From positions 1,612,001-1,676,000 of the forward strand of contig CBDFFR010000012.1 of the NCBI GenBank assembly GCA_965246845.1: a stretch of DNA of 64,000 bases, written 5' to 3'. Positions 26,662-35,347 of the stretch are shown piece after piece. This stretch comes from JBBRMW01 sp965246845 (GTDB lineage: Bacteria; Chloroflexota; Anaerolineae; Aggregatilineales; UBA2796). Each line of letters starts with the position of its first letter. The stretch's first letter is position 1. A model generated the notes under the pieces. It was not told the origin of the DNA. It made no database searches and saw nothing but the letters and a program-made list of their open reading frames with translations. The position numbers and the translations under genes were made by a program.

Positions 26662-27216
26662 TTATTTCGGCTTGAACTGTAGTAGTTGCTGTCTTACGGT
26701 TTCAGCCCACTTCAAGTCGAACCGTGCGCGCTGTATTCCGTAATCTAATGTGAGCAGCCAATATTTCAGATCGGCTTCGACTTGATAGTGTTCGGCGTAG
26801 TGTGCCGCGCCCGTTGTGACTTCAGTCTCATAGTGCATGATTTGCTGCCGCAACGTTGCGATCCGTTCGTCAAGAATGTTTTCCAAAGTACCTGTGTCTA
26901 CATTTGCTCCGAAAAACAATTGTCCTAACCAACCTTCGTGAGACGTCGGCAAGGCTTGCGGTGTGACCAGCCAACGAAGCAGCTCCGCGTGTCCAGTCTC
27001 TGTAAGGTGATAGATTTTCTTGTCGGGAGCATCATCCTGCACAACGTGTTCGATTGTGACCCAGCCTGCATCTTTTAATTTGTGCAATGCTCGATAAATC
27101 TGACTTTGCTCGGTGTTCCAGAAGTGTTGTACCGATGCCTGAAATGCCTTATTCAGGTCATAACCGGAGATCGCACCGTAGTTGAGAACACCCATAATCA
27201 TGTGGGGTAGTGACAT
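26662..27216 (-). CDS. PadR-family transcriptional regulator
   Basis: The winged helix starts at once: MSLPHMIMGVLNYGAISGYD, then SQIYRALHKLKDAGWV and the wing with KKIYHLTETG. A C-terminal helical dimerisation domain (about 95-180) follows. Upstream in-frame ATGs at 27246 and 27258 are rejected because a near-perfect promoter overlaps them: its predicted transcription start lies downstream of 27246. PadR proteins repress small stress or detoxification operons and often themselves. The SnoaL-like gene is co-transcribed. Confidence 0.88.
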   Translation of the reverse strand: MSLPHMIMGVLNYGAISGYDLNKAFQASVQHFWNTEQSQIYRALHKLKDAGWVTIEHVVQDDAPDKKIYHLTETGHAELLRWLVTPQALPTSHEGWLGQLFFGANVDTGTLENILDERIATLRQQIMHYETEVTTGAAHYAEHYQVEADLKYWLLTLDYGIQRARFDLKWAETVRQQLLQFKPK

Positions 27217-27230
27217 ATGTGCAACAACAT
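27217..27230. promoter_or_regulatory. Candidate PadR operator (ATGT-N6-ACAT)
   Basis: The inverted repeat ATGT gcaaca ACAT sits between the promoter and the PadR start codon. PadR proteins recognise ATGT...ACAT dyads, usually with an 8-nt spacer, so this is an autoregulatory site candidate with shorter spacing. Confidence 0.4.
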
Positions 27231-27246
27231 CTATAGGCTTTTGCAT

Positions 27247-27275
27247 ATAATATTCCAAAGTAAATTTGCTGTCAA
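27247..27275 (-). promoter_or_regulatory. Sigma-70-type promoter of the padR-snoaL operon
   Basis: On the minus strand TTGACA (27275-27270), a 17-nt spacer and TATTAT (27252-27247) form the best consensus promoter in the window. Its -10 abuts an ATG, which therefore cannot be the start codon. Confidence 0.75.
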
Positions 27276-27305
27276 GATATGAAACGATTTTTAGTGCATA
27301 ACGGA

Positions 27306-29858
27306 CTATCGCTGCTCACCAGATGGTGGTTTCTCTTCCGGCGCGGAATAGCTGCTCACCGTAAATGGCAGCGCGTCGCTTTTCTGGGTAGACCCATCCG
27401 CGAGCGTGGCTTCCGCGCTGACGGTGTGGCTGCCCGGCACGAGCGCCCACCACACTCCAAACGGCGGCGCGGTTGCGGGCTGCGTCGGTTCATCGTCTAC
27501 AAAGTAGCGCACGCTCACGGTGAATGGCGGCACGGCGGCAGTGAAACGGATTTGCTGCGCCTCAAAAGGTGTAAGCGGCGTCAGTTGGAACTCTGTATAC
27601 GGGTCCGGCGTGAGGACGCGCACACTGTCCGCACTTGCGCCGGGCTTTGACGCGACACGCGAGACGGTCCCCGGCGGCTGCGGGACACCGTGCTTCGCCG
27701 CCCATTCACGGGCTTCCTGCGGCAGCACCGCGAACACCTGCTCTGTGCGACGGTCGGGCGGCGTATCAGACGCGGCAAGCAGCCCGGTCGCTTTATCGAG
27801 TGTGAACTTCTGGTAAACCGTATCCGGGCGCGTCGGTTCCGTCCCTGCGATGAACCAATCGACGCGCGTGCGTGGGCAGAGCGGCGTCGGGAGCAAACCG
27901 GAGAGCGCGCAGACCTCGACTTGATGCACGCCCGGCGGCGGTGCGAAACTCTCTTCGGGCTGCCCGGCTAGGACAGTCCGCATGAAGTCATTCCAGAGCG
28001 GACCCGCGCCCGTCACGCCGGAAACTTTCACCATCGGCGAGTTATCCGCGTTCCCGACCCATGCCCCGACGACCAGCGAAGGCGTATAGCCAACCGTCCA
28101 GTTATCGCGGAAATCGGTCGTCGTCCCAGTTTTGGCGGCGGCGGGACGTGCTATCTCCAGTGCGCTGTGCGTGCCGAAGGAAGGCAGGCGAGCTTCGGTA
28201 TCGCTCAGAATATCCGTGATCAGGTACGCCACGCGCGTATCGATCACCGAGAGCGCTGGTGTGCGCGGCTGCCATGTTTCCACCACATGCCCGCTTTTAT
28301 CCTTCACCTCAAGGATGTAGACAGGCGCGGTAGGCCGCCCCTCGTTGGCGAGCGCGGCATAGGCCGCCACCAGATCGACCAACCGAACTTCGCCACCGCC
28401 AAGCGTCAGCGCGAGATCGTAGCGCGTCGGGTCCGCGAGCGTGTTCACGCCGAGGTTGTTGAGCAGCCGGATCAGCGCCGGAACGCCGACATGATCGAGC
28501 GTGACCACCGCCGGGATGTTGTACGACGAGGCGAGCGCTTCCCGGATCGGGACCGGACCATGTTCGACGAGGCCATAATTCGCGGGCGTATAGCTTTCGA
28601 GGCGGCGCGTCACGAACGGCGTCGCGATGTCCAGCAGCATCGTTGAAGGCGTCCACGGATCGGCGCGCGTCGGGTCGAAGGCCAGCGCATAGGTGAACGG
28701 CTTAAGCGCCGATCCCGGCTGACGCGGCGCAAGCGCCATATTGACCGCGCCGCTGATGTTCTCATCGAAATAATCCGCGCTGCCGAGCATCGCGCGCACC
28801 TGCCCGGTCTTCGGGTCCAGTGCAACGAGCGCGGCATCGGTCGCGTTGTGCGGCGGCTCGCCCGGTTGCGGCTGGTTGAGCGCGCGGAGCTGCCTCTGCG
28901 CAATCGACTCGGCGGCGTGCTGCCAATCCAGATCGAGCGTAGTCCGCACTTCCAGCCCACCTTTGTAAAGTTGGTCGGGATAACGTTCCGCGAGCTGGTC
29001 CCAGACCGCCATCACGAAATGCGGCGCTTCGATTGGGAAGCGCGCCCGCGCATATTGCAATGGCTGCTTGCCTGCATCGTCGGCCTGTGCAGCCGTCAAA
29101 TATCCGGCTTCGCTCATCAGGCGCAGCACCGTCTTTTGGCGCTCCTTGCTGCCTGCTGGGTCGCGCAGCGGGTCGTATAGCCCCGGCGCTTGTGGCAGCC
29201 CGGCCAGCAGCGCGCATTCCGCGACATCGAGCGCGGAAACATCCTTGCCGAAATAGACCTGCGCCGCCGCCTGCACGCCATAGGCGAGATTGCCGTAATA
29301 GGTCTGGTTCAGGTATAGCGCAAGTATGTCTTCACGGCTGTAGCGCGCCGAGAGCCGCAGGGCAAGGATCATCTCGCGCAGTTTGCGGGTGAGCGTCCGC
29401 TCCGCGCGCTGGTTGGGGTCCAATAGCAGATTGCGCGCGACCTGCTGCGTAATCGTGCTGCCACCAGCGCGCACTTCGCCGCCACGCAGGTTGATCCACA
29501 GCGCGCGCAGGATGCCCACCGGGTCGATGCCGGGGTTCGTATAGAAGCTGCCGTCTTCGGTCGCGACGGTCGCATTCACGAGCGCGGAGGGGATACGCGC
29601 GAGCGGGACGACCGTGTTGCGACCGCCTTGCGGGTCGATGATCTCATAGAGCAGTTTGCCATTGCGGTCGGTGATGCGCGTGCTGGGCAGCGCGAGTCCG
29701 GCACGCACATTCTCGACTGAGGGCAGCCCCGCGAACAGCCAGAAATAGATGACCACCAGAAATAATGCTGTGATGACTCCAGCCAACGTAAGCAGTTTGT
29801 TACGTCGCCGCAATTTGCGCCATCGTACGAAAATCGTCGTTGCAGTCGCTTTTTTCAT
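27306..29858 (-). CDS. pbpC: Bifunctional penicillin-binding protein, PBP1C type
   Basis: A short cytoplasmic Lys/Arg-rich tail and one membrane anchor (about 24-45) precede a GT51 glycosyltransferase domain (EDGSFY near 100, GGSTITQQ near 133). The transpeptidase has SALK (SxxK), SSYN (SxN) and KTGTT. The C-terminus carries the PBP1C hallmark CALSGLLPTPLCP and a beta-rich tail. It polymerises and cross-links peptidoglycan outside the membrane. At 850 aa it is slightly longer than Escherichia coli PbpC. Divergent from the DUF1638 gene. Confidence 0.92.
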   Translation of the reverse strand: MKKATATTIFVRWRKLRRRNKLLTLAGVITALFLVVIYFWLFAGLPSVENVRAGLALPSTRITDRNGKLLYEIIDPQGGRNTVVPLARIPSALVNATVATEDGSFYTNPGIDPVGILRALWINLRGGEVRAGGSTITQQVARNLLLDPNQRAERTLTRKLREMILALRLSARYSREDILALYLNQTYYGNLAYGVQAAAQVYFGKDVSALDVAECALLAGLPQAPGLYDPLRDPAGSKERQKTVLRLMSEAGYLTAAQADDAGKQPLQYARARFPIEAPHFVMAVWDQLAERYPDQLYKGGLEVRTTLDLDWQHAAESIAQRQLRALNQPQPGEPPHNATDAALVALDPKTGQVRAMLGSADYFDENISGAVNMALAPRQPGSALKPFTYALAFDPTRADPWTPSTMLLDIATPFVTRRLESYTPANYGLVEHGPVPIREALASSYNIPAVVTLDHVGVPALIRLLNNLGVNTLADPTRYDLALTLGGGEVRLVDLVAAYAALANEGRPTAPVYILEVKDKSGHVVETWQPRTPALSVIDTRVAYLITDILSDTEARLPSFGTHSALEIARPAAAKTGTTTDFRDNWTVGYTPSLVVGAWVGNADNSPMVKVSGVTGAGPLWNDFMRTVLAGQPEESFAPPPGVHQVEVCALSGLLPTPLCPRTRVDWFIAGTEPTRPDTVYQKFTLDKATGLLAASDTPPDRRTEQVFAVLPQEAREWAAKHGVPQPPGTVSRVASKPGASADSVRVLTPDPYTEFQLTPLTPFEAQQIRFTAAVPPFTVSVRYFVDDEPTQPATAPPFGVWWALVPGSHTVSAEATLADGSTQKSDALPFTVSSYSAPEEKPPSGEQR

Positions 29859-29933
29859 ACGGCCATTGTATCAGTGGAACAAAACTGTTACACAAATATT
29901 CGCCTGCGCGCGGCTCACAAGCGTTGAGGGCGC

Positions 29934-29962
29934 TTGCATTCGCGGAAACGGAGCGCTAAGAT
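29934..29962 (+). promoter_or_regulatory. Promoter of the DUF1638-kinase operon, leaderless geometry
   Basis: TTGCAT (29934-29939), a 17-nt spacer and TAAGAT (29957-29962), with the ATG only 6 nt after the -10. The predicted transcript begins at or within a base or two of the start codon. Confidence 0.6.
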
Positions 29963-29968
29963 GCAGGC

Positions 29969-30592
29969 ATGGAAAAGTCGCGGAACCCCACATTACTAAT
30001 CGCGTGCGGCGCGCTGGCGCGTGACGTCATCGCTTTGCGCGATACGCATGGCTGGCACGCCGATATAACCTGCGTTCCGGCGCTGCTGCACAATACGCCG
30101 TCGAAAATCACGCCCGCCGTCGAACATAAAATCTGCGCGATGCGCGACCATTATGCGCGCATCATCGTCGTCTATGGCGATTGTGGCACGAGCGGCGTAC
30201 TCGATGCGGCGCTGGCGCGGCTCGCTGTGGAGCGGGTGGCAGGTCCGCATTGCTATGAGCAGTTCGCGGGCGCGGCCTACGAGCGCGTGATGGACGCCAC
30301 ACCGGGAACCTATTTTCTAACGGATTTTCTCGTGCGCCATTTCGATGCGCTAGTCTGGCGTGGCCTCGGCCTCGACCGCCACCCGGAATTACTTGCGGAC
30401 TACTTCGGCAATTATGAGCAGGTAATCTATCTTGCGCAGCGCGACGACGCCGACCTTACCCGCCGCGCGGTCTCTGCCGCCGAACGGCTGCGCCTGCCCC
30501 TGCACGTTCAGCCTACCAGGGGCGGCGACCTCGAAGCCCGGCTTTCCGCATTCTTCCAACCTTTCGCTATTTATCAGGGTTCTACATCATGA
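29969..30592 (+). CDS. DUF1638 domain protein
   Basis: A 207-aa cytosolic protein of unknown function. Family-like features are LLIACGALARDVIAL at the N-terminus, IIVVYGDCGTSGVLDAAL near 65-82 and AGPHCYEQFAGA near 92-103, with conserved Cys and His that could bind metal or a corrinoid-type cofactor (inference). It overlaps the following hybrid kinase gene by 4 nt (ATGA), so the two are translationally coupled. Confidence 0.78.
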   Translation: MEKSRNPTLLIACGALARDVIALRDTHGWHADITCVPALLHNTPSKITPAVEHKICAMRDHYARIIVVYGDCGTSGVLDAALARLAVERVAGPHCYEQFAGAAYERVMDATPGTYFLTDFLVRHFDALVWRGLGLDRHPELLADYFGNYEQVIYLAQRDDADLTRRAVSAAERLRLPLHVQPTRGGDLEARLSAFFQPFAIYQGSTS

Positions 30593-31698
30593 CCAGCCCG
30601 ACTATCCTGATCGTTGAAGACGATGACGACCTGCGCGCATCCGTCGAGAATGTCCTGACCGACCGCTTCTATCGCGTGTATGCCGCGCCCGATGGCAAAG
30701 CCGCTATGAAAATGCTGCGGCAGGGCGACTGGAGGCCTGACCTGATCGTGAGCGACATCATGATGCCGAATATGGACGGCTATGAATTCTTCGAGGCGGT
30801 CCACGAGCGCCCGGAACTGCGTTCGATCCCGTTCATCTTCCTGACAGCGCTGGTCAGCAAAGCAGATGTGCAAATCGGGCGGCGGCTCGGCGTCGATGAT
30901 TATCTGGTCAAGCCATTCGAGCCGGATGAATTCATCCTCGCTGTGGAGAACAAAATCAAGCGTGCGATGGAGATGCGCCAGCACGCCGCCTCCGAACTCG
31001 ACGACGCGCGCCGCACGATGGTCCAACTGCTCTCGCACGAACTGCGTACCCCGCTCATGTACATGTCCGGCGGGGTGCAATTGCTCGCGGAAGAGGTCGC
31101 CAAGCTGCCGCTCAATGAAACCGCGCAGATGAGCCTCGGCCTTGTCGAAAATGGGACCACACGCCTGACGCGGCTGGTTGAAGAGATGATTGTCTATTCG
31201 CAGCTTGCCGCCGGGCATCTGCACGTTCAGCTTGAAACTTCTGGCGCGCTCGCCGAACTGAATGCGTGCGTGCGGGATTCGATTGCCGATTTGCAACCGA
31301 AAATCAAGGAGAAGCGCATCCAGCTTCATGTCGCACTGCCTGATGAGTCGCTCTACATTTTTGGTATCGGAGAGATGATCGGCATGTCGTTTGGTGAAAT
31401 CATCCGCAACGCGGTCGCGTTCTCGTTTGATGACGGAAGCATCTGGGTCGAACTCATGGCCGCCGATGGCTACGCGACGTTCCGTGTAATCGACCGGGGT
31501 TGTGGCATCCACGCCGATGACCTCGCCAGCGTATTCAAGATTTTGATGCAATCCAACCGCGCAAAGATGGAACAGCAGGGCGCGGGGATGGGGCTGCCCA
31601 TCGTCAAGCGTGTAGTAGAGGCGCATCGTGGCTCCATCGAATTGGAAAGCGAGGAAGGACGCGGCACGGTTGTAACGATTATGCTCCCGCTCTACTGA
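30589..31698 (+). CDS. Receiver-histidine kinase hybrid without sensor domain
   Basis: The receiver domain comes first (D11-D14 acidic cluster, phospho-acceptor D56, FLTA, K near 106). It is followed by a HisKA helix with LLSHELRTP (H150) and a HATPase domain (N-box EIIRNAV, G1 DRGCGIH, G2 GAGMGLPIVK). There is no membrane or PAS domain, so input arrives through phosphorylation of the receiver domain. No separate output regulator is adjacent. Confidence 0.92.
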   Translation: MTSPTILIVEDDDDLRASVENVLTDRFYRVYAAPDGKAAMKMLRQGDWRPDLIVSDIMMPNMDGYEFFEAVHERPELRSIPFIFLTALVSKADVQIGRRLGVDDYLVKPFEPDEFILAVENKIKRAMEMRQHAASELDDARRTMVQLLSHELRTPLMYMSGGVQLLAEEVAKLPLNETAQMSLGLVENGTTRLTRLVEEMIVYSQLAAGHLHVQLETSGALAELNACVRDSIADLQPKIKEKRIQLHVALPDESLYIFGIGEMIGMSFGEIIRNAVAFSFDDGSIWVELMAADGYATFRVIDRGCGIHADDLASVFKILMQSNRAKMEQQGAGMGLPIVKRVVEAHRGSIELESEEGRGTVVTIMLPLY

Positions 31699-31739
31699 AC
31701 GCCTCGCTGACGCCTTCCCACGTTCCCGGCAGGTTGCGG

Positions 31740-31745
31740 TAAAAT
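31740..31745 (+). promoter_or_regulatory. -10 element of the LLM oxidoreductase gene, leaderless geometry
   Basis: TAAAAT ends 7 nt before the ATG at 31753. No Shine-Dalgarno and no good -35. Confidence 0.5.
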
Positions 31746-31752
31746 GGGCGGC

Positions 31753-32796
31753 ATGAACAACCCTATCATCAAATTCGATGTCGCGCTCGCGGCTCCACTC
31801 CGCGAAATAGCCGCGCTGGCTACGCAGGCAGAGGCGCTTGGCGTCGATGCGCTGTGGACCAGCGAAGCCGCGCATAATCCCTTCCTGCCGCTCACGCTGG
31901 CTGCAGCGCGCACACAGCGCATCGCACTCGGTACATCGATTGCGGTCGCCTTCCCGCGCAGTCCAATGGTCACGGCGCAGCTTGCGTGGGACCTCGCCGC
32001 GCAGAGTGAGGGGCGCTTCATGCTCGGCCTCGGCACGCAGGTCAAGGCGCATATTGTGCGGCGTTTCGCGACGGCGTGGGATAGCCCCGGTCCGCGTCTG
32101 CGCGATTATATTCTCGCCATGCGCGCCATCTGGGATTGCTGGCAGAACAATACGCCGCTGCATTATGATGGCGAATTTTACAAACTGAACCTGATGACGC
32201 CGTTTTTCTCGCCCGGTCGCATCACACACCCGGCGATTCCGGTGTATATCGCGGGCGTGAACCCGTACCTGTGCAAACTGGCCGGCGAACTCTGTCAGGG
32301 ATTCCACGTTCACCCGTTCCATACGCCGCGCTACCTGCGCGAGATCGTTTTGCCGAATATCGAGAAGGGCGCGGCAGAACACGGACGTACGCGAGCCGAT
32401 ATACAGACGGCGTGCGCTATATTCGTCGTGACGGGCGGGGATGATGCCGACCTCGAAGCCAGCAAGAACGCGATCAAGGCGCAGATTGCGTTTTACGCCA
32501 GCACGCCGAGCTATGAAGTCGTCTTGCAGGTGCATGGCTGGGAAGCGCTCGGCCAGCAGTGCAATGCTCTCAGCAAACAGGGGCGCTGGCTGGAAATGGC
32601 GGACCTCGTGAGCGACGAGGTATTGAACGAGATCGCGGTCGTCGCGCCGCATGACCAGCTTGCCGCGAAGGTGCGCGAACGCTACGCCGGGCTGCTGGAC
32701 CGCATCGCCTATTACTTTCCCTTCGATGCGAACAGCACGCCCGAACTGTGGTCGGATGCGGTGCGCGTCCTCGGCGCGAAGCAGGAGTCCACATGA
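31753..32796 (+). CDS. LLM-class flavin/F420-dependent oxidoreductase (TIGR03617-like)
   Basis: A luciferase-like TIM barrel of 347 aa: ALATQAEALGVDALWTSE near 20, AARTQRIALGTSIAVAFPRSP near 52, FMLGLGTQVKAH, and IPVYIAGVNP near 168. These bind FMN or F420 and oxidise or reduce an organic substrate; the cofactor cannot be decided here. The ATG at 31753 is preferred over 31744 because of the -10 spacing. Its stop overlaps the next start (ATGA), linking it to the nucleotidylyltransferase-kinase fusion. Confidence 0.88.
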   Translation: MNNPIIKFDVALAAPLREIAALATQAEALGVDALWTSEAAHNPFLPLTLAAARTQRIALGTSIAVAFPRSPMVTAQLAWDLAAQSEGRFMLGLGTQVKAHIVRRFATAWDSPGPRLRDYILAMRAIWDCWQNNTPLHYDGEFYKLNLMTPFFSPGRITHPAIPVYIAGVNPYLCKLAGELCQGFHVHPFHTPRYLREIVLPNIEKGAAEHGRTRADIQTACAIFVVTGGDDADLEASKNAIKAQIAFYASTPSYEVVLQVHGWEALGQQCNALSKQGRWLEMADLVSDEVLNEIAVVAPHDQLAAKVRERYAGLLDRIAYYFPFDANSTPELWSDAVRVLGAKQEST

Positions 32797-33929
32797 AAGT
32801 TTTCGTGAGCGGATGCTTCGACATGCTGCATAGTGGGCATGTCGCGTTCTTCCGTGAGGCCGCGCGTTATGGCGAACTGTACGTCGCCGTCGGTTCGGAT
32901 CGGACCGTATTCGAGTTGAAAGGACGCTTGCCCATCAACAGCGAACACGAGCGGCTGTACATGGTGCAATCGGTCTCGGTGGTGCAGCGCGCGTTTGTGT
33001 CCAGCGGGTCGGGGATGCTCGACTTCGAGGCAGAACTGCGTCAGCTTCGCCCGGAACGCTTCGTCGTGAATGCCGATGGCAGCACGCCCGCGAAGGAAGC
33101 GCTGTGCGTCGCGCTCGGCATCGAATACATCGTCCTCAGCCGCACGCCACACGCTGACCTGCCGCCCCGCTCCACGACCGCGCTGCGCACGATTAACCAG
33201 ATGCCCTACCGAATCGACCTCGCTGGCGGCTGGCTGGATCAGCCGTTTGTCTCGGAGAAGCATCCCGGTCCGGTGTTGACCATCTCCATCGAGCCAAATA
33301 TCGCCTTCAACGAGCGCAGCGGCATGGCAACCAGCACGCGCAACCGCGCTATCGACCTGTGGGGACCGAAGCTGCCGCCGGGCAACCCGGAAAAGCTCGC
33401 GAACATCCTGTTTTGCTATGATAACCCGCCCGGCTCGCAGCACATTTCCGGCTCGCAGGATTCCATCGGGATCGCGATGCCCGGCCTCAACTGCGCGCAC
33501 TACGACGGCGCGTACTGGCCGGAGCGCATCGAGAGCGTGGGCGACGAACTGACGCTGCAATTCACCGAACGCGCGTTGTACCTCGTCCCGCTCGGTCCAC
33601 GCGAGGCCGATTACAATCCGCTCACAGACCGACGGATCAGCGTCGATTGCGCGAAGGCGCTTGCGGATGCGGCGGCGGCTTGTTGGAATGCGATTCGCGC
33701 GCATGACCTGTCTGCGTTCGGGGACGCGATGCGCCGCTCGTTCGAGGCGCAGGTCGCGATGTTCCCAAATATGCTGAACGGGACGATCCAGACGCTGATC
33801 GAGCAGCACCGCCACGAGGCACTTGGCTGGAAATTATCCGGTGCGGGTGGCGGCGGCTACCTGATTTTCGTAGCGGATCATCCGATCCGAAACAGCGTGC
33901 AGATCAATATCCGGCGCGCGATGGAATAA
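32793..33929 (+). CDS. Nucleotidylyltransferase-GHMP kinase fusion protein
   Basis: Residues 1-130 are a cytidylyl/adenylyltransferase domain with HSGH at 13-16 and an ELKGR substrate loop. From about 138 a GHMP-kinase-like domain begins with PYRIDLAGGWLDQP, contains the phosphate-binding GSQDSIGIAMPG region near 224 and ends with LSGAGGGGYLIF near 348. The combination could phosphorylate a sugar at C1 and then activate it to an NDP-sugar, as in heptose or fucose salvage; the order is the reverse of Fkp. AGGAG precedes the ATG, which overlaps the LLM gene stop. Confidence 0.85.
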   Translation: MKVFVSGCFDMLHSGHVAFFREAARYGELYVAVGSDRTVFELKGRLPINSEHERLYMVQSVSVVQRAFVSSGSGMLDFEAELRQLRPERFVVNADGSTPAKEALCVALGIEYIVLSRTPHADLPPRSTTALRTINQMPYRIDLAGGWLDQPFVSEKHPGPVLTISIEPNIAFNERSGMATSTRNRAIDLWGPKLPPGNPEKLANILFCYDNPPGSQHISGSQDSIGIAMPGLNCAHYDGAYWPERIESVGDELTLQFTERALYLVPLGPREADYNPLTDRRISVDCAKALADAAAACWNAIRAHDLSAFGDAMRRSFEAQVAMFPNMLNGTIQTLIEQHRHEALGWKLSGAGGGGYLIFVADHPIRNSVQINIRRAME

Positions 33930-34019
33930 CCCTGTCCGATTTGGATCGCAGTCAACTGTTTTTGGTCTAGTTCAGCCGTTTTGTTCATCTGGAAGCACGC
34001 TTTCCTGCCTGCGAGTCAC

Positions 34020-35222
34020 TTATCGTATTGCCCTTATGATAACGGAACCGTCAACCTCATTGGTCGCAAGCAAAGCGCCATCTGGACTGAGGACGGGGGA
34101 TTGTTCATAAGCGAAGTCACTTAAGTTCTTGCCGGATGTCGTATCCCAAAGCTGCACATGCGGCTTAAAATCTATGTCGGATCGGTCTGTGGAAAATAGC
34201 CATGAGCCGTCATTTCCAAATCGAACGCTCACACCGCTGGTTCCGAGTCCGTCGATCAGAGCAATACGCTCTTGTGTTGCCACATCCCAGAGATAAATTC
34301 GCTGTCGACCATAAGCAGCCAGTATCGTGCCAGCCGGGCTAAAAGCCGCGGCAAACGCCCAATCAAATTTAAAGTCCATATCTAGGACAAACAGCTTTGT
34401 ATGGGTTTTTGTGTTCCAGATTGTCGTGTTGAGATTGCTTGAAATTGCTAATAACCTGCTGTCTGGGCTAAACGCAATTTGGGAAATAATTGGATCGAAT
34501 TCATTCATATTCAACTCAGCGACAACTTGGCCTATATTTGTATCCCATAGCTGAATGGCTTGTGACTGTACGGTTGGTGAGACACTGACTGCAAATATAG
34601 ACCCATCCGGACCAAAAGAGGTGATCGGATCGTTGTTCTGATGGTCTGCCCAAATGTGCGTCTGCGTCTTTGCTTTTACATCCCATAGCCGTACACTAAA
34701 ATCATAACTGGTTAACGCTAGATACCGACCAGTTGAAGCAAAGGCCAACGTTCCAATATTAGGATTTGCTAGAGGGATCGAGTAGGTTTTATTCGCCGTT
34801 CCTGCATTCCATAAATCGACAGATCCATCGTGATTAATTATGGCTATCAAACTCCAATCCGGGCTGAATTGTTCAAAACGTCTCTGTGATGCGGATATGT
34901 ATATAGGTGCTTGGCCTAAATTCCGAACGTCGTATAATTCGACGCCCGCCGTACCAGCGATAGCCAGTTGCGTGCTGTTTGGCGACCACGCAATCGGTGA
35001 GCCGCAACTATCTCCATGTATGGCACATAAGCGGGCAACTACGGTCAAGTCTTGGATGTTTGCGGCTGTGATCGGAACCAAATTGGATGCTAATAGAGGG
35101 AGTGCAGATAAGACTCCATTGTGTCTGACAAACTGAGCCATAAGACTTGGGATCAAAGTAGCACTACTTGCGATGAGAAGATTGAAAAATAGTAGGATGG
35201 CTTTCGGGAGGCGCAAAATCAT
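34020..35222 (-). CDS. Exported WD40-repeat beta-propeller protein
   Basis: A hydrophobic N-terminus (about 5-30) serves as signal peptide or anchor. It is followed by seven or so WD40-like blades, each with a WSPD/FSPD-type turn and an I-LWD end (for example FSVRLWD, AIQLWD, RIYLWD, HVQLWD). This is a scaffold of unknown partner. The gene is distinctly A+T-richer than its neighbours, suggesting acquisition. AAGGA lies unusually close to the ATG (about 1 nt), so the start is uncertain. Confidence 0.8.
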   Translation of the reverse strand: MILRLPKAILLFFNLLIASSATLIPSLMAQFVRHNGVLSALPLLASNLVPITAANIQDLTVVARLCAIHGDSCGSPIAWSPNSTQLAIAGTAGVELYDVRNLGQAPIYISASQRRFEQFSPDWSLIAIINHDGSVDLWNAGTANKTYSIPLANPNIGTLAFASTGRYLALTSYDFSVRLWDVKAKTQTHIWADHQNNDPITSFGPDGSIFAVSVSPTVQSQAIQLWDTNIGQVVAELNMNEFDPIISQIAFSPDSRLLAISSNLNTTIWNTKTHTKLFVLDMDFKFDWAFAAAFSPAGTILAAYGRQRIYLWDVATQERIALIDGLGTSGVSVRFGNDGSWLFSTDRSDIDFKPHVQLWDTTSGKNLSDFAYEQSPVLSPDGALLATNEVDGSVIIRAIR

Positions 35223-35347
35223 TTCCTTCGCTGCAACCTGATCGTTTGATCGCGTAACATCTGTACCCTCTTTTTAGCACGTTTTACGCGTTGTTTGGAT
35301 GTTTTTGCTAAGGTTGTAACAACCATTCATGAACAAGGTAAAAAATA

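Noticed and set aside
30574..32652. Long minus-strand open frame (692 codons) opposite the hybrid kinase and LLM oxidoreductase
   Set aside because: It is antisense to two genes with full domain motifs, is Arg/His/Asp-rich and has no recognisable domain; typical shadow frame in G+C-rich DNA.
33930..34019. Terminator between the GHMP fusion gene and the WD40 gene
   Set aside because: Only a hairpin with a 2-nt loop (CAGTcaACTG) before TTTTT; sterically impossible as a standard terminator.
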